This document shows positions 42,918-55,025 of a stretch of DNA of 64,000 nucleotides, piece after piece (the stretch's first letter is position 1; each line of letters starts with the position of its first letter). The stretch is from Morchella semilibera (Eukaryota; Ascomycota; Pezizomycetes; Pezizales; Morchellaceae), in the NCBI GenBank assembly GCA_009192285.1, contig WBVU01000012.1:124001-188000 (forward strand), given 5' to 3'. Under the pieces are notes generated by a model. It was not told the origin of the DNA and did not search any database. It saw only the letters and a list, made by a program, of their open reading frames with translations. Position numbers and translations under genes: made by a program.

Positions 42918-43797
42918 AGCTGTGAGGTCTGCATCCATTGGCCCCCAGACGACGGCGACGTCAGTTGGTGGCTGGTAGGTATGATTGGTAGCTAGCTACT
43001 CTAGTCTATTGGGCGGCGCTTCGTGCGGCTGGCAGCCAATCGAGGCGTGGGATGCCTGCCTACCTAGATGGGTGGGTCTGGTGTTTATTAATAGGTGGTC
43101 TGGTCCTCTCGTCCAGTTTCATGGTGCGGATCCAGGTAATACGGTGTGGTGGTGTGGTTGGGGTGGGAACCCTAACCCTGGTGGTCGAGTGAGGGGTTGT
43201 GATGCCTGTGCGGGGGGTGGAGGTGCGTTTGGCTGGGAGTATTTAGGCTTTGATTTAGAAGCTGTGTCTCATGGGTGGAGATGTCCTCTCCCTGGCTTGG
43301 TGCTTAAGGGCTGGACAGTCTATTGGTATTGTAGTATCTGTCTGTCAACTACATCTACATTGACATACTAAACCACACACTCTCTCGATATACCCTTTCT
43401 ATACAAGCCAACCACCCAACACCTTCTATCCCGCACCACCCACCGCCAAGCCCAAATAAGCTTCCCGTCCCCCCCTTCCTTCCCGCAGGGGGCTGTTCAA
43501 GCCGCCATGGCAACACATTCTATTCTGTTCCGAGGTTCAATGGATGGATTCATGAAGTGTGGTACAATAGAGTAGATCAGGGATCTAGTATTGATGTGTG
43601 TGGCGGATACTATATACACCCGCCCGCCCAGCGGCCGACAATTGAATGGCGGGTTATACACCTACCTCCGTTCAGTGTGGGCTGGAGATAGGTACATAAG
43701 GCCCTCACCCGGGCTATGTCTCCACAGCTCCTCTCTGGCACCTTCCCCGTATCGCAATCAACCACTGTACCCACGATATCTCTCCCACAGACACGCG

Positions 43798-44130
43798 ATG
43801 CCAACAACATTCAAGGACCTTCTGCGCAAGCTCTCGCACACCGACCGCGACGCCTCCACGCGCCTCCACGACGACGCAGCGCCCCTCCTGCCGGGGCCAA
43901 AGGCCGGCAAGAAGATCCTGTGTACCGCGGACCGCCTGGCCGTCGGGCTGGGCCTCGCGTATAAGAAGCGCGAGGTCATGATGAAGCGGGTTGGTGGTGG
44001 TGGGGGTGGGGGGTATCATTATGGCAGGGCTGGGGAGGGGGGAGGGCGGCTGCGTGGGGGAAGTGAGGTGGGGCTGGGTGCTTGGTTGGGGGGGGAGCTG
44101 TGTAGCGTTTTCGGCGGGATGTGTACCTAG
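43798..44130 (+). CDS. Candidate small gene, unrecognised
   Basis: ATG at 43798 starts about 64 codons (MPTTFKDLLRKLSHTDRD, then a charged segment ending KKREVMMKR). Their third positions are strongly C/G, like the neighbouring LPMO and PNGase genes, which suggests real coding. From about 43989 the frame turns into a Gly-rich reading of G-rich DNA, and GTTGGT there could be a donor site, so the true 3' end may be spliced differently. I do not recognise the protein. If unspliced it is 110 aa. Confidence 0.35.
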   Translation: MPTTFKDLLRKLSHTDRDASTRLHDDAAPLLPGPKAGKKILCTADRLAVGLGLAYKKREVMMKRVGGGGGGGYHYGRAGEGGGRLRGGSEVGLGAWLGGELCSVFGGMCT

Positions 44131-46022
44131 CTAGATACCTAGATCTAGCTGGGATGAATTGACGTCTCGTACACACATTATCTATCTTTCTACGTATCCA
44201 GCCAGCCAGTCAGTCGTGAAGCAAGCCCACTACTACTTACAAAGCCGTACAAGAGGTTGGGCCGCCAGCCGGTCACGGGGTATCACTCGGTGGCCACCCG
44301 CCGCCCCCGGTGGGGTGGGGGTATGTTACGGCTATTTGGTAGTTGGTAGCGGTCTAGCGGTTGGTGGCTAGTAGTGGTGGTTTGACTTGGATGTAGACTG
44401 GGTAAGTCAGCTCCCCCCCGGTATGTGCGACGTACATAGTCCGAGGCCGGACATAAATGTGGCGGGGTCATGTTTCGCCATCTGTTTGTTTGTTTGGTGG
44501 CTACAGATGGTCGGACCTGCGCGGCTGTTTGGTGGGCTGTGCTGATGGCCGGCTATGTAGCTCTATACTAAATGATTCCTGCAACCCCCGGGGGTGGACA
44601 AAGGGAGAAAAGGCTTTTACAAAGGATGCAGTACCATCTCGAGATTATATAGTAGAAACAGCTAAAAGATTTACGGGGGGTACAAAACAGACCACCAGGT
44701 GTAAAGACTGGATTTCTGGAATAGATGGACTGTTGATGTTGGTTGGTATGTGGTCGTTGACCTTGGTCATGTAAGTAGTTAAATCAACAGTTCAAGTCCG
44801 CTCTAGTCATATCCATGGACTAGACAAACAGCATTGGCTCCCAGTCCATGGCCATCCTACCTGTAGTCTCACATCTCAGCGCGGAAACAAGCTCCCCCAG
44901 AACAGTTACGAACCCTCGGAACTACATATCTTTCTCCGCTGTGGGTTAGACTAACCTCAGGGCCATCTTCTCTAGCCGGGGTCCGGACCTGAAGGCACAA
45001 TTAAGCCTGAGCTGACCTTGACCTTTGTGCCCACCATAAGTGCATCCCAGATCGTGGCGATTTCATATACGACTTACTAGCTCCGCCTCATCTCATCCAA
45101 GTACTACTAACACGCCCGCAGATACACGCCTAGTGCACGATCCCAGTGCCAGATCAACATCCTCATAACTAGTCTGTCTGTCTGTCTACCAGCGCGATGG
45201 GAACACCCACATGAGCTACCAGCCATGCATCTAGACCACATGCACAGCGCGGCCCCCATCTCCGGCCATGGCAGAGCCCGGGGTGAACTGTATATATAGA
45301 GCCCCCACGACCCACAGCCATCAACCCCATAGCACAAACCCGCCAATCAACACGTTATGAGCCCGGGACCGCCGCACCATGCGGCGGTCAATGTTTTTTT
45401 TTGCCCTTTGCACAAGACTAAGCCGGAACGAACATTCCACCTTCCAAAAGCGCCCCGCCTCCGGCCGCAGGGCGCATAAAAAGGTCAAGCACGGACATGG
45501 CTCGTCTGTCCTAATTACGCGGAGGCCTCAGAGAGTGTCTCCCGGTGCATGACTGGGCGGCAGCCACCCACCGAGGAGACGCCGCTGATCTTTACCCGCT
45601 ATTTTATCGGTGGCTGGAAGGTCAAGCGTCTCTTCTGTCAGCTCAGCACGCGCCGGAGGTAGTCAATCAGGACCCCATAGCAGGCGACTCGCCCCGCCGC
45701 ACTCCAAACCCGCTAGCCTGCTAGCGCGCCCGCTGTTCCTCCTGCTGACAGGGCGGGGGGAAATATAAAGCACGAGCAGGACAGGGGGAGGCAGTTGGGG
45801 TTGTTTTTGCTTGTTGTAGCCCCCTGTACCTGGCTCGGTGGTGGAGTGGGTACAATTCAAACCCCTTAACAGGGAGGGGGGGCAACTGGTACGTCCGTCG
45901 GAGCACCCGCCCCAGGGGAGTTGCACCAACTGCCAACCCGGTCGGTAGCACTGCAGCTCCGCCATAATAGCTCCCCTCTACCACGGCCTCATGAATTCAA
46001 TACCGACCCTGTCGAGAGCAAG
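44131..46022. other. Intergenic, no gene seen
   Basis: Mixed GC content, no conserved frame. Short open frames reflect low stop density rather than protein conservation. Confidence 0.5.
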
Positions 46023-46592
46023 ATGTTTTGTCCGTATTGCCCCCGAACCGTGCCGGGAACCTCGCGAGACACATTGCATCCCTTCATGAAAACGAGGAAA
46101 CTGAGACGAAAACGACCCCTAGGACCAGTGGAGATCAGAGTAATAGGCAAGAGGAGGAATTGACGGGCTCTGAGGCCAACTCCGCACAGGAATCCGACCC
46201 TGATGCATCCGACGATGAGGATGATGTTATTGGGGACCAACCAGGTGGTCGTTGGAGGGGAAGGGTAGAGGTTTCTGTGTACAGAAAGTTAGCATGGAGG
46301 CTCTGTGATCTCGTCATGCAATCCTTGCTTGAGACACAATAATCGCTGCTCTCTTAATCTGAATAACAGGAAGAGAGTTATCAGTCTCATTGAAGATGAA
46401 GAGGAGGAGGGCTCTATGCCACCAAGAGAAGGACCAACCACCCCTCGTCCTAGTGTTAAGAGTTTAGTGACCTCCGGAGTATCCACCCTGCACTGGAGTG
46501 CGAGTAGGGGGTTGAGAGTCTGCTGGCCCGCGCTGGAGGAGGTGGTAGACACTTTGTCGCGGTTTGGGTCGTTTGAGGTTTCAATTGTATAG
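46023..46592 (+). CDS. Candidate C2H2-type zinc-finger protein with one-base frameshift
   Basis: ATG 46023 opens FCPYCPRTVPG; one base later, in another frame, NLARHIASLHENEE completes a C2H2-like finger. One extra G in the GGG of CCGGGAACC (about 46058-46060) would join them. The following acidic region (DPDASDDEDD) leads to a possible 82-nt intron, 46288-46369, with a CTTAAT/CTGAAT branch region. Exon 2 starts KRVISLIEDEEEEGSMPP and ends at 46592. With the added base, exon 1 has the phase needed by exon 2. The protein would be about 162 aa, function unknown. A decayed pseudogene is the alternative. Confidence 0.4.
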
Positions 46593-47709
46593 AGCGGAGA
46601 GGGTCTCCTGGGGCGTCTTGGTTGGGCTTGGGTATATAGCTGAAACGGGGGGCTTGGGCTCTTTCTCCGACTCTGGTACATAAAACAAGACATAACGCCA
46701 CGGAGGACAAGATGGCGCCTCGAGTCGGGTCACTGCTGTAGATTACATGTACATATGTAGCTGCTTTATAAAATCATTAACTGTCTCCCCGCGGGTGCAT
46801 CAATTTGGTTTCTATCGGGTGGTCGAGCGTCAATGATATCTGTGAGGCGCTCCGGCAGTCCAAGCCGGGGGCCAATGAGCGCGGGAGCGGGAAATGCGGT
46901 GGCTTGGCGGCGAGTGATGTTGTGTGATGACGTATGTATGCAATCACCAACGACCCCTTTTCGGATACACCGCGCATTACCACTCTGTACCCCCACTTAC
47001 ACGCCAATTCCCCCCAAGCAGGCAACAAACCACACCCATGGGTCAAAACAACAGCCCAACCAGCCCAGCCGCCAACACCAGATACGCACGACCGTATCCA
47101 CAACGCACGCATCCCGAAGCCGGTTTAAGGCCGATTTCGCCGTCCGGGTTGTGCTAAAGATGATGGTGGTTTTTGGAACCTTCGGTGGGTCGGTGCTGGT
47201 GTGCGGTTGTGAGTGGGTGCTGTTGCTGCTGGTGAGTGCTCTTGTTGCGGATCATTTCTTGGGGGAACTGGTGGTGTGGGGATCTTTTCGGCGGGGTTTG
47301 GGGGGTGGGTGTTTGTTGCTGGGGGTGCGGGATGGGGCGTGCGGGTGGGGATTTCGCGTACCGGGTGCTGGTGGGTGGTATATTATCGCGTCCTCGATAT
47401 GCGGCCGGGGTGCGGCGGGTTTGTGTCCTGGTGGGGGGCCGGAGTGGGTGGAAGGAGTCTGCTCGTCGCGTTGGCGGCGTGGCTTGAAAGTGGTGTACCG
47501 GTTCATCTCGAATGTGGGCTCTCCGGCGCTCAACTGGCGAGCTAGAGTCCTTGAAACGGCTCTGTGTATATAACCATCGCCGCCCCCCGTCTATGTATTT
47601 ACCTACCACACACTATATTATACTACACAGACCACACTACACAGACCACACTACACTACACTACAAACACACACTACAAACACAAACACACACTACAAAC
47701 ACAGCACCC
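46593..47709. other. Intergenic, sharp C-rich to G-rich switch
   Basis: About 47,000-47,150 is A/C-rich; about 47,160-47,500 is G/T-rich, which keeps long frames open on both strands without protein-like composition. 47,600-47,709 is an ACACTACA-type repeat leading into the next candidate. Confidence 0.5.
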
Positions 47710-47949
47710 ATGCCCCCACCCGCGCTAACCCCCCACGCCCAGCAGCGCCTCCACCACCTACACCTCTTCCACCTCACGGCGCTGCGCACACGCATCCACA
47801 GCGCCTACCACGCCCTTGCGCGCGCGCTGCGCGGAGGCCCCGACGGCCGCGTCGCGCGCCTGCTTCAGCTTCGGAAGGACGCGCTGTTGCGGCGCATGTG
47901 TGTTGTTGACGATGAGGTTGCTGCGGTGGTGGGGCGGTTGTTGGGGTAG
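47710..47949 (+). CDS. Candidate small basic protein, unrecognised
   Basis: 79 aa from ATG 47710. It is His/Arg/Leu-rich, and the middle could form an amphipathic helix (HLTALRTRIHSAYHALARAL). Third codon positions are mostly C or G, as in the GC-rich genes nearby. No motif is recognised, and the C-rich to G-rich switch crosses the frame, so it may be a compositional artefact. Confidence 0.3.
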   Translation: MPPPALTPHAQQRLHHLHLFHLTALRTRIHSAYHALARALRGGPDGRVARLLQLRKDALLRRMCVVDDEVAAVVGRLLG

Positions 47950-49411
47950 GCGGGTGCGGTGGGTTGGGTTGGGTTGCGGGGGGCGGTGGGGGTTGGACAA
48001 CGTCGGCTAGGGCGGGTGGGGGCGGGTATAGGGAGGTTTCTAGCTAACTTGTGGTAACGTGCCTGCCTCTTGTGGAGTAGTTTAGTAGGCTCCGCTAGCT
48101 AGAATATCATTGCATTGCACGCTGCATCATAGCCTATCACTCGCTGTACTGTCTTGGTAGTCCAATTGTCCGTCTGATTTACCAGAAACGTGGTGCTAGT
48201 AAAGTCGCACGGGCTGTAACACTTCCTTGTGTGGATCGAGGGTCTGCGGTATTATATGTGAGACCTGGTTGGCTGGTTGACGCTGGTATGTAGAGGGGCC
48301 CTAGCTAGTGTAGTAGGTCAACAATGTATGTAGTATTCGGGCCGCGTTTGCTCCGGCTGCAGCGGGCCGGCGCAGTGGCCAATGTACGCCTGTCGACCCA
48401 CTTTGGGCGAGGCGGTCTTGGCATCACGCGGACTAGTCTAGCGCGTTGAAGCCGGACTATCTCCTCTTGCTGTAAACTACAAACCACAAACTGAAGACTG
48501 AAAACTACTTATGCAAACATAACACATGGCTACCACCGCGGCGCGCACACGGACCTCGCGCGCGGCTCGTGTGGGCGCGTGTTTGTGTGGCTGCGCGGCG
48601 TGGAGGCAGATGGATAGCGGCTGGGCCTGATGGGATAGGTTTGTGTGGGTGGGGCAGTATTGCGAGATGTTGGGGCAGCTATGTCGCTATCGGGCCGGGG
48701 TAGCTGGTAGGTTATGGGGGGTCTGGAGTACAGTAACGGGGGTTGTTAATAGGGGTATATTGGGCAGATGTATGTGCAGCTACGTATTGAGCTTGGGCCA
48801 ACCACCCGCGCTGCTGTCGACCGACGCTCGGTCCCGGGGCCTGCATGCGCTGTATTAGCCCGGGGGAACACGGTTCATGAGTCAAGTTACTTTAGCTATA
48901 GCTACTAGCTCCAACGCATATCTTTAGGGCAGGTCAGGTAGGGACTGTCCAGCTTCTCCAGAGTGTAGATGTGGTGTGGAGCTTTGAGCGGGAGTGCCAA
49001 GACTCGAGTGATAGTTCATGTCGCAACACATGTACACATGCGTTGAGGGACGGTAGGTGATAACCCACCCCCTACACCTCTGCTGGAGAGAGGGCATCTT
49101 TAAGGTTGAGTGGATATGTCAATGGGGTGTTTGTTAGGCGGGGCGCAGTGCATATGTCCCCTATCAAGCGGGTGTAACTGAGTATTGGATGCTTTACAAC
49201 TACGTAGGGCTCTGTCCCGAATGGTATCAATCTCTTCACTGATCTCACTGCATTTATTTCTACACAAGGCTTATATCAAATAAGCCAGCATCACAGCCCA
49301 TCACTCGGCCCGTTCTATAATTACCCCAAAGCCTTGGCGCCGTCGTCACCACAAGGCACCCGACAACGACCCCGGCATCACCACCACCAACCCCCCACAG
49401 CCACAACCGCC
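47950..49411. other. Intergenic, no gene seen
   Basis: GC-rich at first, then mixed. It is the promoter region of the PNGase A-like gene; the 5' leader from about 49,330 is C-rich. Confidence 0.5.
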
Positions 49412-51573
49412 ATGTTCGGCTCCGAATTCGACTCCCACCGCAACCCCCCCGGGAAGCCGCCCCCCTACGACGAGGAACCAGAAGCAGAAGGAGAGGCAGA
49501 CCCGGACTCGTACTCTGACGATGGCTACACGCTCCGCGACGACGAGCCCCGCAGCGAGAAGACGAAGCATGCGGACGTGGGTGCAGCTCGGAAGAGGCAG
49601 CGGCCGCTCGCGGCTTACGCCCTCCTCTTTACGGCCGGGCTGCTGCTGTTCAGTATGCTGGCGCCGAGGGGCTTCTATACCCGCGGCCTGAGGTGGCCTT
49701 GGCGGGCTGCTACTACGGCCCACGGGTCGCCAGACGCCCCGCTGAACGTGTTCCAGGTGTATCCGCCGGTCCGGGTCGGGGCGGAGTACCTACCTGCGGG
49801 CGCAGGGGACGAGTGTAGTGTCGTGCTGATGGAGCACGAGTTTGCGTGGAGCTATGGGAGGCCATTCGTCGGTGGGTTCTTCTGCCCCCCCAGCGCAGCC
49901 GGGAGCTAAATGTATGGGTGTTTAGGGAGCTATAAACCCCCGGGGTGTGCATGGACACATGTGCTGTTCAACCTCACCATGACCTCGCGGGGAAGGCAGT
50001 TTGATAGGCTTGGGATGCTGTTCCTGGGGGATATCGAGGTCTTTCGGACCAGCACTGCGGAGCCGACGCAGGCCGGCATCGTGTTCAGGTATGGCGGACA
50101 ACTACGACTTGGTGGTGGGCGATTGTTAACCTCTGGCCCGGACACAGCTACGTGAAGGACATGACCGCCTACACGGCGCTCCTCAGCCGGCCCCAGAAGC
50201 TCATCTTCGACCTCGGAAACCTCGTGGACTCGACCTACACGGGGGTCTTTGCCGCAACCCTCACCGCAACCTTCTACACGCCCCCGCCCCTCCCGGGCCC
50301 GTCGCCCTTCACCTACCGCCTAACGCCGGACACGGCCGCCGTCCCCGCGCAGCGCATCCTCCCCATCTCCGTCCTCGCCTCCGCGGCCAACAACCCCTCC
50401 CACTTCCTGCTCCCCGCCGACAACGCAACAGCAACACACACCCTCCCCCGGAACACAATCCACGCCCTCGTCTCCCTCTCCGCCTCCGGAAACGCCGACG
50501 AGGAGTTCTGGTACACCAACGTCCCCACCGCCTACACGCACACCTTCCCCGGCGCGCCCCTCCCCGGCGCATCCCCCTTCCGCGAGATCCAGCTCCTCGT
50601 CAACGGCGACCTCGCCGGCGTCGCCTGGCCATTCCCACAAATCTACACGGGCGGCATCAACCCGGCGCTGTGGCGCCCCATCGTCGGAATCGCAGCCTAC
50701 GACGTCCCAGAATACACAATCGACATCACCCCGCTCCTCCCAGCGCTCCTGGGCAGCCCCACCACCTTCGAGATCCGGGTCGTCGCCCGCGACCCCACAG
50801 AGCGCCTCCCAAACAACTGGATCGTCTCTGGCCGCGTCTTCGTGTGGACTGACCGCGACGCCGCATGGGCCACCACAGGAGCGCTGCACGGCGCGCACCT
50901 CGCGCACACGGCATTCACGGCCACGACCCGCCTGGGCGCGGACAACACGACGCTCTACCACCGCCTCGCGGCCCAGCGCGCGCTCTCCCGAACAGCAACA
51001 ATCAACACCTCCGCCGGCCCGCGCCCAGCAACATGGACACAGGGCCTCGCCTACGAGAGCGTCAACGTCCTCAGCGCGGGGGGCGCCACGCAGCAGCTGA
51101 CGCAGCAGACGCGGGGGAGCAGCGCCAGCGCGGGGGAGGCCGGCGCGGCAACCTTCTCCTGGCCCCTGGCGCTCAACACGTCCTTCGCGGTCGACGACGC
51201 GGGGTTCACAATCTGGGCTTGCATCGACCGGGGCGTTACCTCGCAGGGGCCTGGCGCAGCCTTCCCGCGCGCCGGCGCCATGTACACGCGGTTGAATGGC
51301 AGCGCGGTGTTTGTGAGTGGTGGGAGGCCCGGCACGTGGGGTGCTACAAGGCAGACGATGCGGTGGACGGGTGCGCCCGCGCATGGGCAGGGCGTTGGCG
51401 GGTATGGGAGGGTTGTGGAGGCGGAGGGGGGCCGCGTCAGCGGGGATTGGGAGTGGGTGAATGGCGGGAGGGTGGATGGGGTGCTGAGCGCGCCCGAGGA
51501 GGGGGAGGTGCTGGGGGAGGGGTTTGCGGAGGGGTGGGGCGTTAGGAGGGTTTTGGGGAGGGGGCCGGCGTAG
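49412..51573 (+). CDS. PNGase A-like amidase, type II membrane protein
   Basis: Related to peptide-N4-(N-acetyl-beta-glucosaminyl)asparagine amidase A, which releases N-glycans from glycopeptides. Three exons (49412-49871, 49926-50088, 50148-51573) give 682 aa. Introns of 54 and 59 nt are phase-consistent. The N-terminus is acidic and cytosolic, followed by one membrane helix (about 66-84, PLAAYALLFTAGLLLF), so the catalytic part should lie in the secretory lumen or outside. Family landmarks: PLNVFQVYPPV, FVGSYKPPGCAWTHVLFNLT, RQFDRLGMLFLGDIEVFRTSTAEPT (split by no intron) and KLIFDLGNLVD. Whether the fungal protein keeps amidase activity is not shown. Codons are C-ending in most of the gene and switch to G-rich near the 3' end. 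ATG 49412 is the first in frame. Confidence 0.88.
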
Positions 51574-52934
51574 GGTGGACTTTGGGTTTCTTTTCTGTTT
51601 TTTTTTTCCTTTCTGGTTTTTGGTATGGCTGGTTGGTTATATGTATGTATCTAGTGCCCGGAACTATTCTTTTCTCTTCCTTTTCTCCTCTTCCTCTCTC
51701 CTCTCACGTTTATGTACGACGGTTCAGACACCCATACGGAGTAATAAACGAATGGATACCCACTGTAGAGCATCCAAGTAACAAACATCCACAGCGGTCT
51801 CTATGGCGCACTATACCGCCACCTCTGTGCGCGGGCCGTAAGTCGCAACACGTACTATACAGATTGGCGGGTGCGGTAATTGGGCTGGGGGGAGGTCATG
51901 GGTCATGGGTCATCACTCGAGTGGCGGGTGCGGACAGGGACCGGGGTCTAACGATAGCCGGGCAACCCCAACGCACACGTTTGCCTGGCTGTATGTACGA
52001 GGCATAGTTATCCCTGCCGCCTGGGGCTAGCTTGCGGTGCAGTGTACCTGGGCCCGGAGAGACACCCTAACCCTGGCCTGGGCCGGGGTTATAATATAGC
52101 AGCCTGGGAGCCAAGTTGCGTCGGGCTGTTTTTGGGCCGTTGGCCGGTGCTCCGGGCGGGCGGGCATGGGCGTGTGTCTAGGTGTTGTATACATACATAC
52201 ATATATACATACGGCCGGTACCGCCGCGAGGGGCTTGCCGCCGGGTCGTGGGACCATGGCTTCTACTGGGGTCCGCGCTGACTGGCTTGGGGGTTCGTTG
52301 GTGGTCTGGGGGTGGGGTGGGATGATGTTTCTGACGGGAGTGGTACATTGTGTATGTGGCTGCTACGGTAGGATCTACGTACATATTATGTTGGAACCAA
52401 GGGTTGGGGCCTGGGGGCGCTTCGGTTGTATTATTGAAGGGCTGTGGTGCCCGTGTAGCTTAGGAGGATTCGACTGTATGGACATGTGTGAGGACATTCA
52501 GCAGGTTGGTGAAGCACTGGTTCTCGTGTGCCTTACTAAGGGACGCTTTAATTCCTCACATGGATCATCATTGGGGGGCTATGATTGTGTACTAGGGGGA
52601 TGGAGAATCTCTTTACTCTTTAGGTGTTGCCGTATAGAGGGTCGTTTACTTGGGGGGCCGTTTCGTTAGTTCGTGCCAAGGAGTGATATCACCTCTGTCC
52701 TGCCCTTTGCAATCACGCATATGTCTGCTGTAGCAGCCGCCAGATGTACTGGGGCCGGACACGGATGGACAAGTATAGCCCTCCGGGAGATAAAAGAGAT
52801 AAATAGAAAGCTTTTCCATAAAGTACTTCTTACGCCTACATACCACCCAACGAGAAAAAAATCGTTTCCATAAACAACACGCATCCCAAAGGAAGAGAAG
52901 AAAAAAAGACACCATTTCATTGTCTTTGTTTGCT
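51574..52934. other. Convergent intergenic region, no gene seen
   Basis: Shared 3' space of the PNGase A-like and GGT genes. It includes a T-rich stretch right after the PNGase stop and a TACA microsatellite near 52,190. The 167-codon frame at 52,166-52,669 shows no motif or codon bias. Confidence 0.5.
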
Positions 52935-55025
52935 TTAAAACGCCACTGCGCCAGAGTTCAGCTGCCTCGGCTCGGAGGCGGCCTCGAACGTTCCGTTTAG
53001 CGTTATCCTGATCGCCTGCGCGGTGCTCTGGCCGGGGCCAACCCATACTGGGATGTGGCCCTTTAGCCTCAAGGCCTCGACGGTGCTGTTGTCGTAGGAG
53101 TACTCAAAGAAGGTTGTGTTGGGCGACAGCTGGTCATGTAGACGCGGGCGGGCAAGGGAGTCATCTGTAACGGTCCGGGGTAGATAAGTACACAAGTACA
53201 CCCCAGAGAAAAAGTGTGTTGGGGAACTTACAAGCTGAAAGGCCTTCGTCAATAATATGTATAATATTCTGAATGACTGCCGTGATGATGCGGGAGCCGC
53301 CGGCAGATCCAATGATGAGGTTGAGTGAGCCGTCAGGGTTCTCCAGAATGGTGGGGGACATGGAGGAAAGGGGGCGCTTTCCGGGGAGGATGAAGTTTGC
53401 GGGGAGGGGACATAGCCGAATGCGTTGGTAGTGTTTGGGATGCTGAAGTCTGTTTTTGCGTAGAATCAGTATATAGGGTGGGTGACATGAGAAGCTGAGT
53501 GGGAGTACAAACCGTTCATCTGGTTGTTCATGATTATCCCAGTCTGGGGGATCATGACTTGACTGCCGAAGATGAGGTTGATAGTGGTAGTCAGAGAGAT
53601 AGCGAGACCGGATTTATCTACAGCGGCCATGTGGGACGTTCCAGGGCTATAATGATGCTAACGTTAGTTTTATTGATAAAGCCATTGAGGGTGGAGGAAC
53701 CCACGTTTCCAATGACTCAATGCCAGCTGGATTATAGTCCTCTAGGGGCAAGACAAAGTAGTCGTTAATTTTGCTACGGATCTCGTCGCTAACACCGTCA
53801 CTGAACATGTCCTCCTGGTATATTGAAATATTGCCGCTGAATGTAGGATCTCCCAGTAGAGTTCTCTACTCGGGCAGAATTAGTCGCTCTGTTCAGACTG
53901 AGTGGACATCTCGATCATTGGCTTACCTGCCCATATGCAAATTTCATACTCTCTACCATCCTATGCGTTGATATGTTCACATCGGCCGCCGGGAATCCCT
54001 GCCATATATTCAGAGCACTCAAGACCACCGGACCCCCGCTTGGAGCCGAGCAGCTTGTCATCTTCAAACCACGGTAATCCATATCAACTGGGTCTCTATG
54101 ATCAACCTTATATGCCTTTAGATCCTCAAGTGTCATGATCCCACCCGTGCTCTTAAGTTCCTGTATCGTCGCATTCGCAATTGCGCCGGTATAAAAGGCC
54201 TCCACTCCCTGCTGCGCGATTGTCTCTAGCGTGTCTGCATACCTTTTTCTGTACATGGTATCACCCAAACCCAATCGCGTGCCGTTCGGCGCAAAATCTA
54301 ACGCCCATGATGGGTCGTCAGTTAGGAAAGGGAACGGCCCTGAGGGGTGGTTCATGTAGGCCACCAAATCCTCCGAGACAATGAAGCCGCCGCGGGCGAG
54401 ATTGATAGACGGTTGGAAGAGATCCGCCCAGGGGAGCCTCCCGTACAGGGTATGGATCTCTGCAAGACCGCGCAGTTCACCTGGGGTGCCTGAGGCAAGG
54501 CCACCACTGATACTTAGATCAGTATCGTTGTTGAACATGTCCTGGCTAGACGCGGCGGGGGCAGTCTCGCGGAAATCAATGAAATCGTATGTCCCATTTG
54601 GGGCGCGAACCAATGCGAATCCACCACCGCCAATACTGTAAAGGGTCAGTTAAACCCCAAATTATAAGCTATTAATATTGGTCATACCCGCTATGATACA
54701 TGGCTATTCGAAATTATGTTAGCACTTATTAGGTTATCCGCGGGGAATTATAGTACTTACCAATAGTACCGACGCAAATTACAGTGCCAACAATCTATAA
54801 TCCGGTTAACTCCCCCTCTTTCGTCAAAAGAGCGATCCCACAAAGACCAGCACTTACAGCATCACCAGCACTCCCGCCCCTCTTCATCAGGTCGGCCCCA
54901 ATTCCACTACAAATACCGACCTCAGAAGTCACAGCGCCGTTATGATCTGGCAGATCGTACGGAGCTGCGACGACATTTTTCGCTACAAGTAGCAAAACAA
55001 CCTTAAAAAGCGTAGATGCCCACAT
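52935..55025 (-). CDS. Gamma-glutamyltransferase, one-base frameshift, 16-nt micro-exon
   Basis: Transfers or hydrolyses the gamma-glutamyl group of glutathione. Eight exons on the minus strand: 55025-54858, 54794-54761, 54703-54688, 54635-53927, 53865-53705, 53646-53513, 53449-53232 and 53164-52935. Frame-corrected length is about 556 aa, usual for the family. It has a hydrophobic N-terminal signal ([21 protein letters not shown]), [37 protein letters not shown] (made by splicing the 16-nt exon), [13 protein letters not shown], and the autoprocessing site PGTSHM with Thr366 as the predicted nucleophile. Later come [15 protein letters not shown] and [12 protein letters not shown]. In the seventh exon the frame breaks at the G4 run 53401-53404 (plus strand); one added base restores GYVPSP to ANFILPGK. 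It lies convergent to the PNGase A-like gene. Confidence 0.92.

Larger units (their letters stand above)
42088..43797. other. Intergenic with MITE and tandem duplication
   Basis: 3' region of the LPMO gene, then a hairpin element, a duplicated pyrimidine-rich block and a GT-rich stretch. A 128-codon Trp/Gly/Cys-rich open frame at 42,985-43,371 has no codon bias or motif that would support it. 43,375-43,790 is C-rich. Confidence 0.5.

Noticed and set aside
43165-43180. CCCTAACCCTG, telomere-like
   Set aside because: Fewer than two full repeats. Similar single occurrences (52,066) are expected by chance.
42985-43371. 128-codon Trp/Gly/Cys-rich frame
   Set aside because: Composition follows GT-rich DNA, and no domain or conserved pattern is visible.
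46833-47573. 246-codon frame and overlapping frames on the other strand
   Set aside because: Arises from the C-rich to G-rich switch that removes stop codons on both strands. No protein-like features.
50320-51384. 354-codon frame antisense to the PNGase A-like gene
   Set aside because: Shadow of GC-rich codons in the real gene, which has family motifs and consistent introns.
52166-52669. 167-codon frame between the PNGase A-like and GGT genes
   Set aside because: Starts in a TACA microsatellite, shows no codon bias like its neighbours, and lies in a convergent 3' region.
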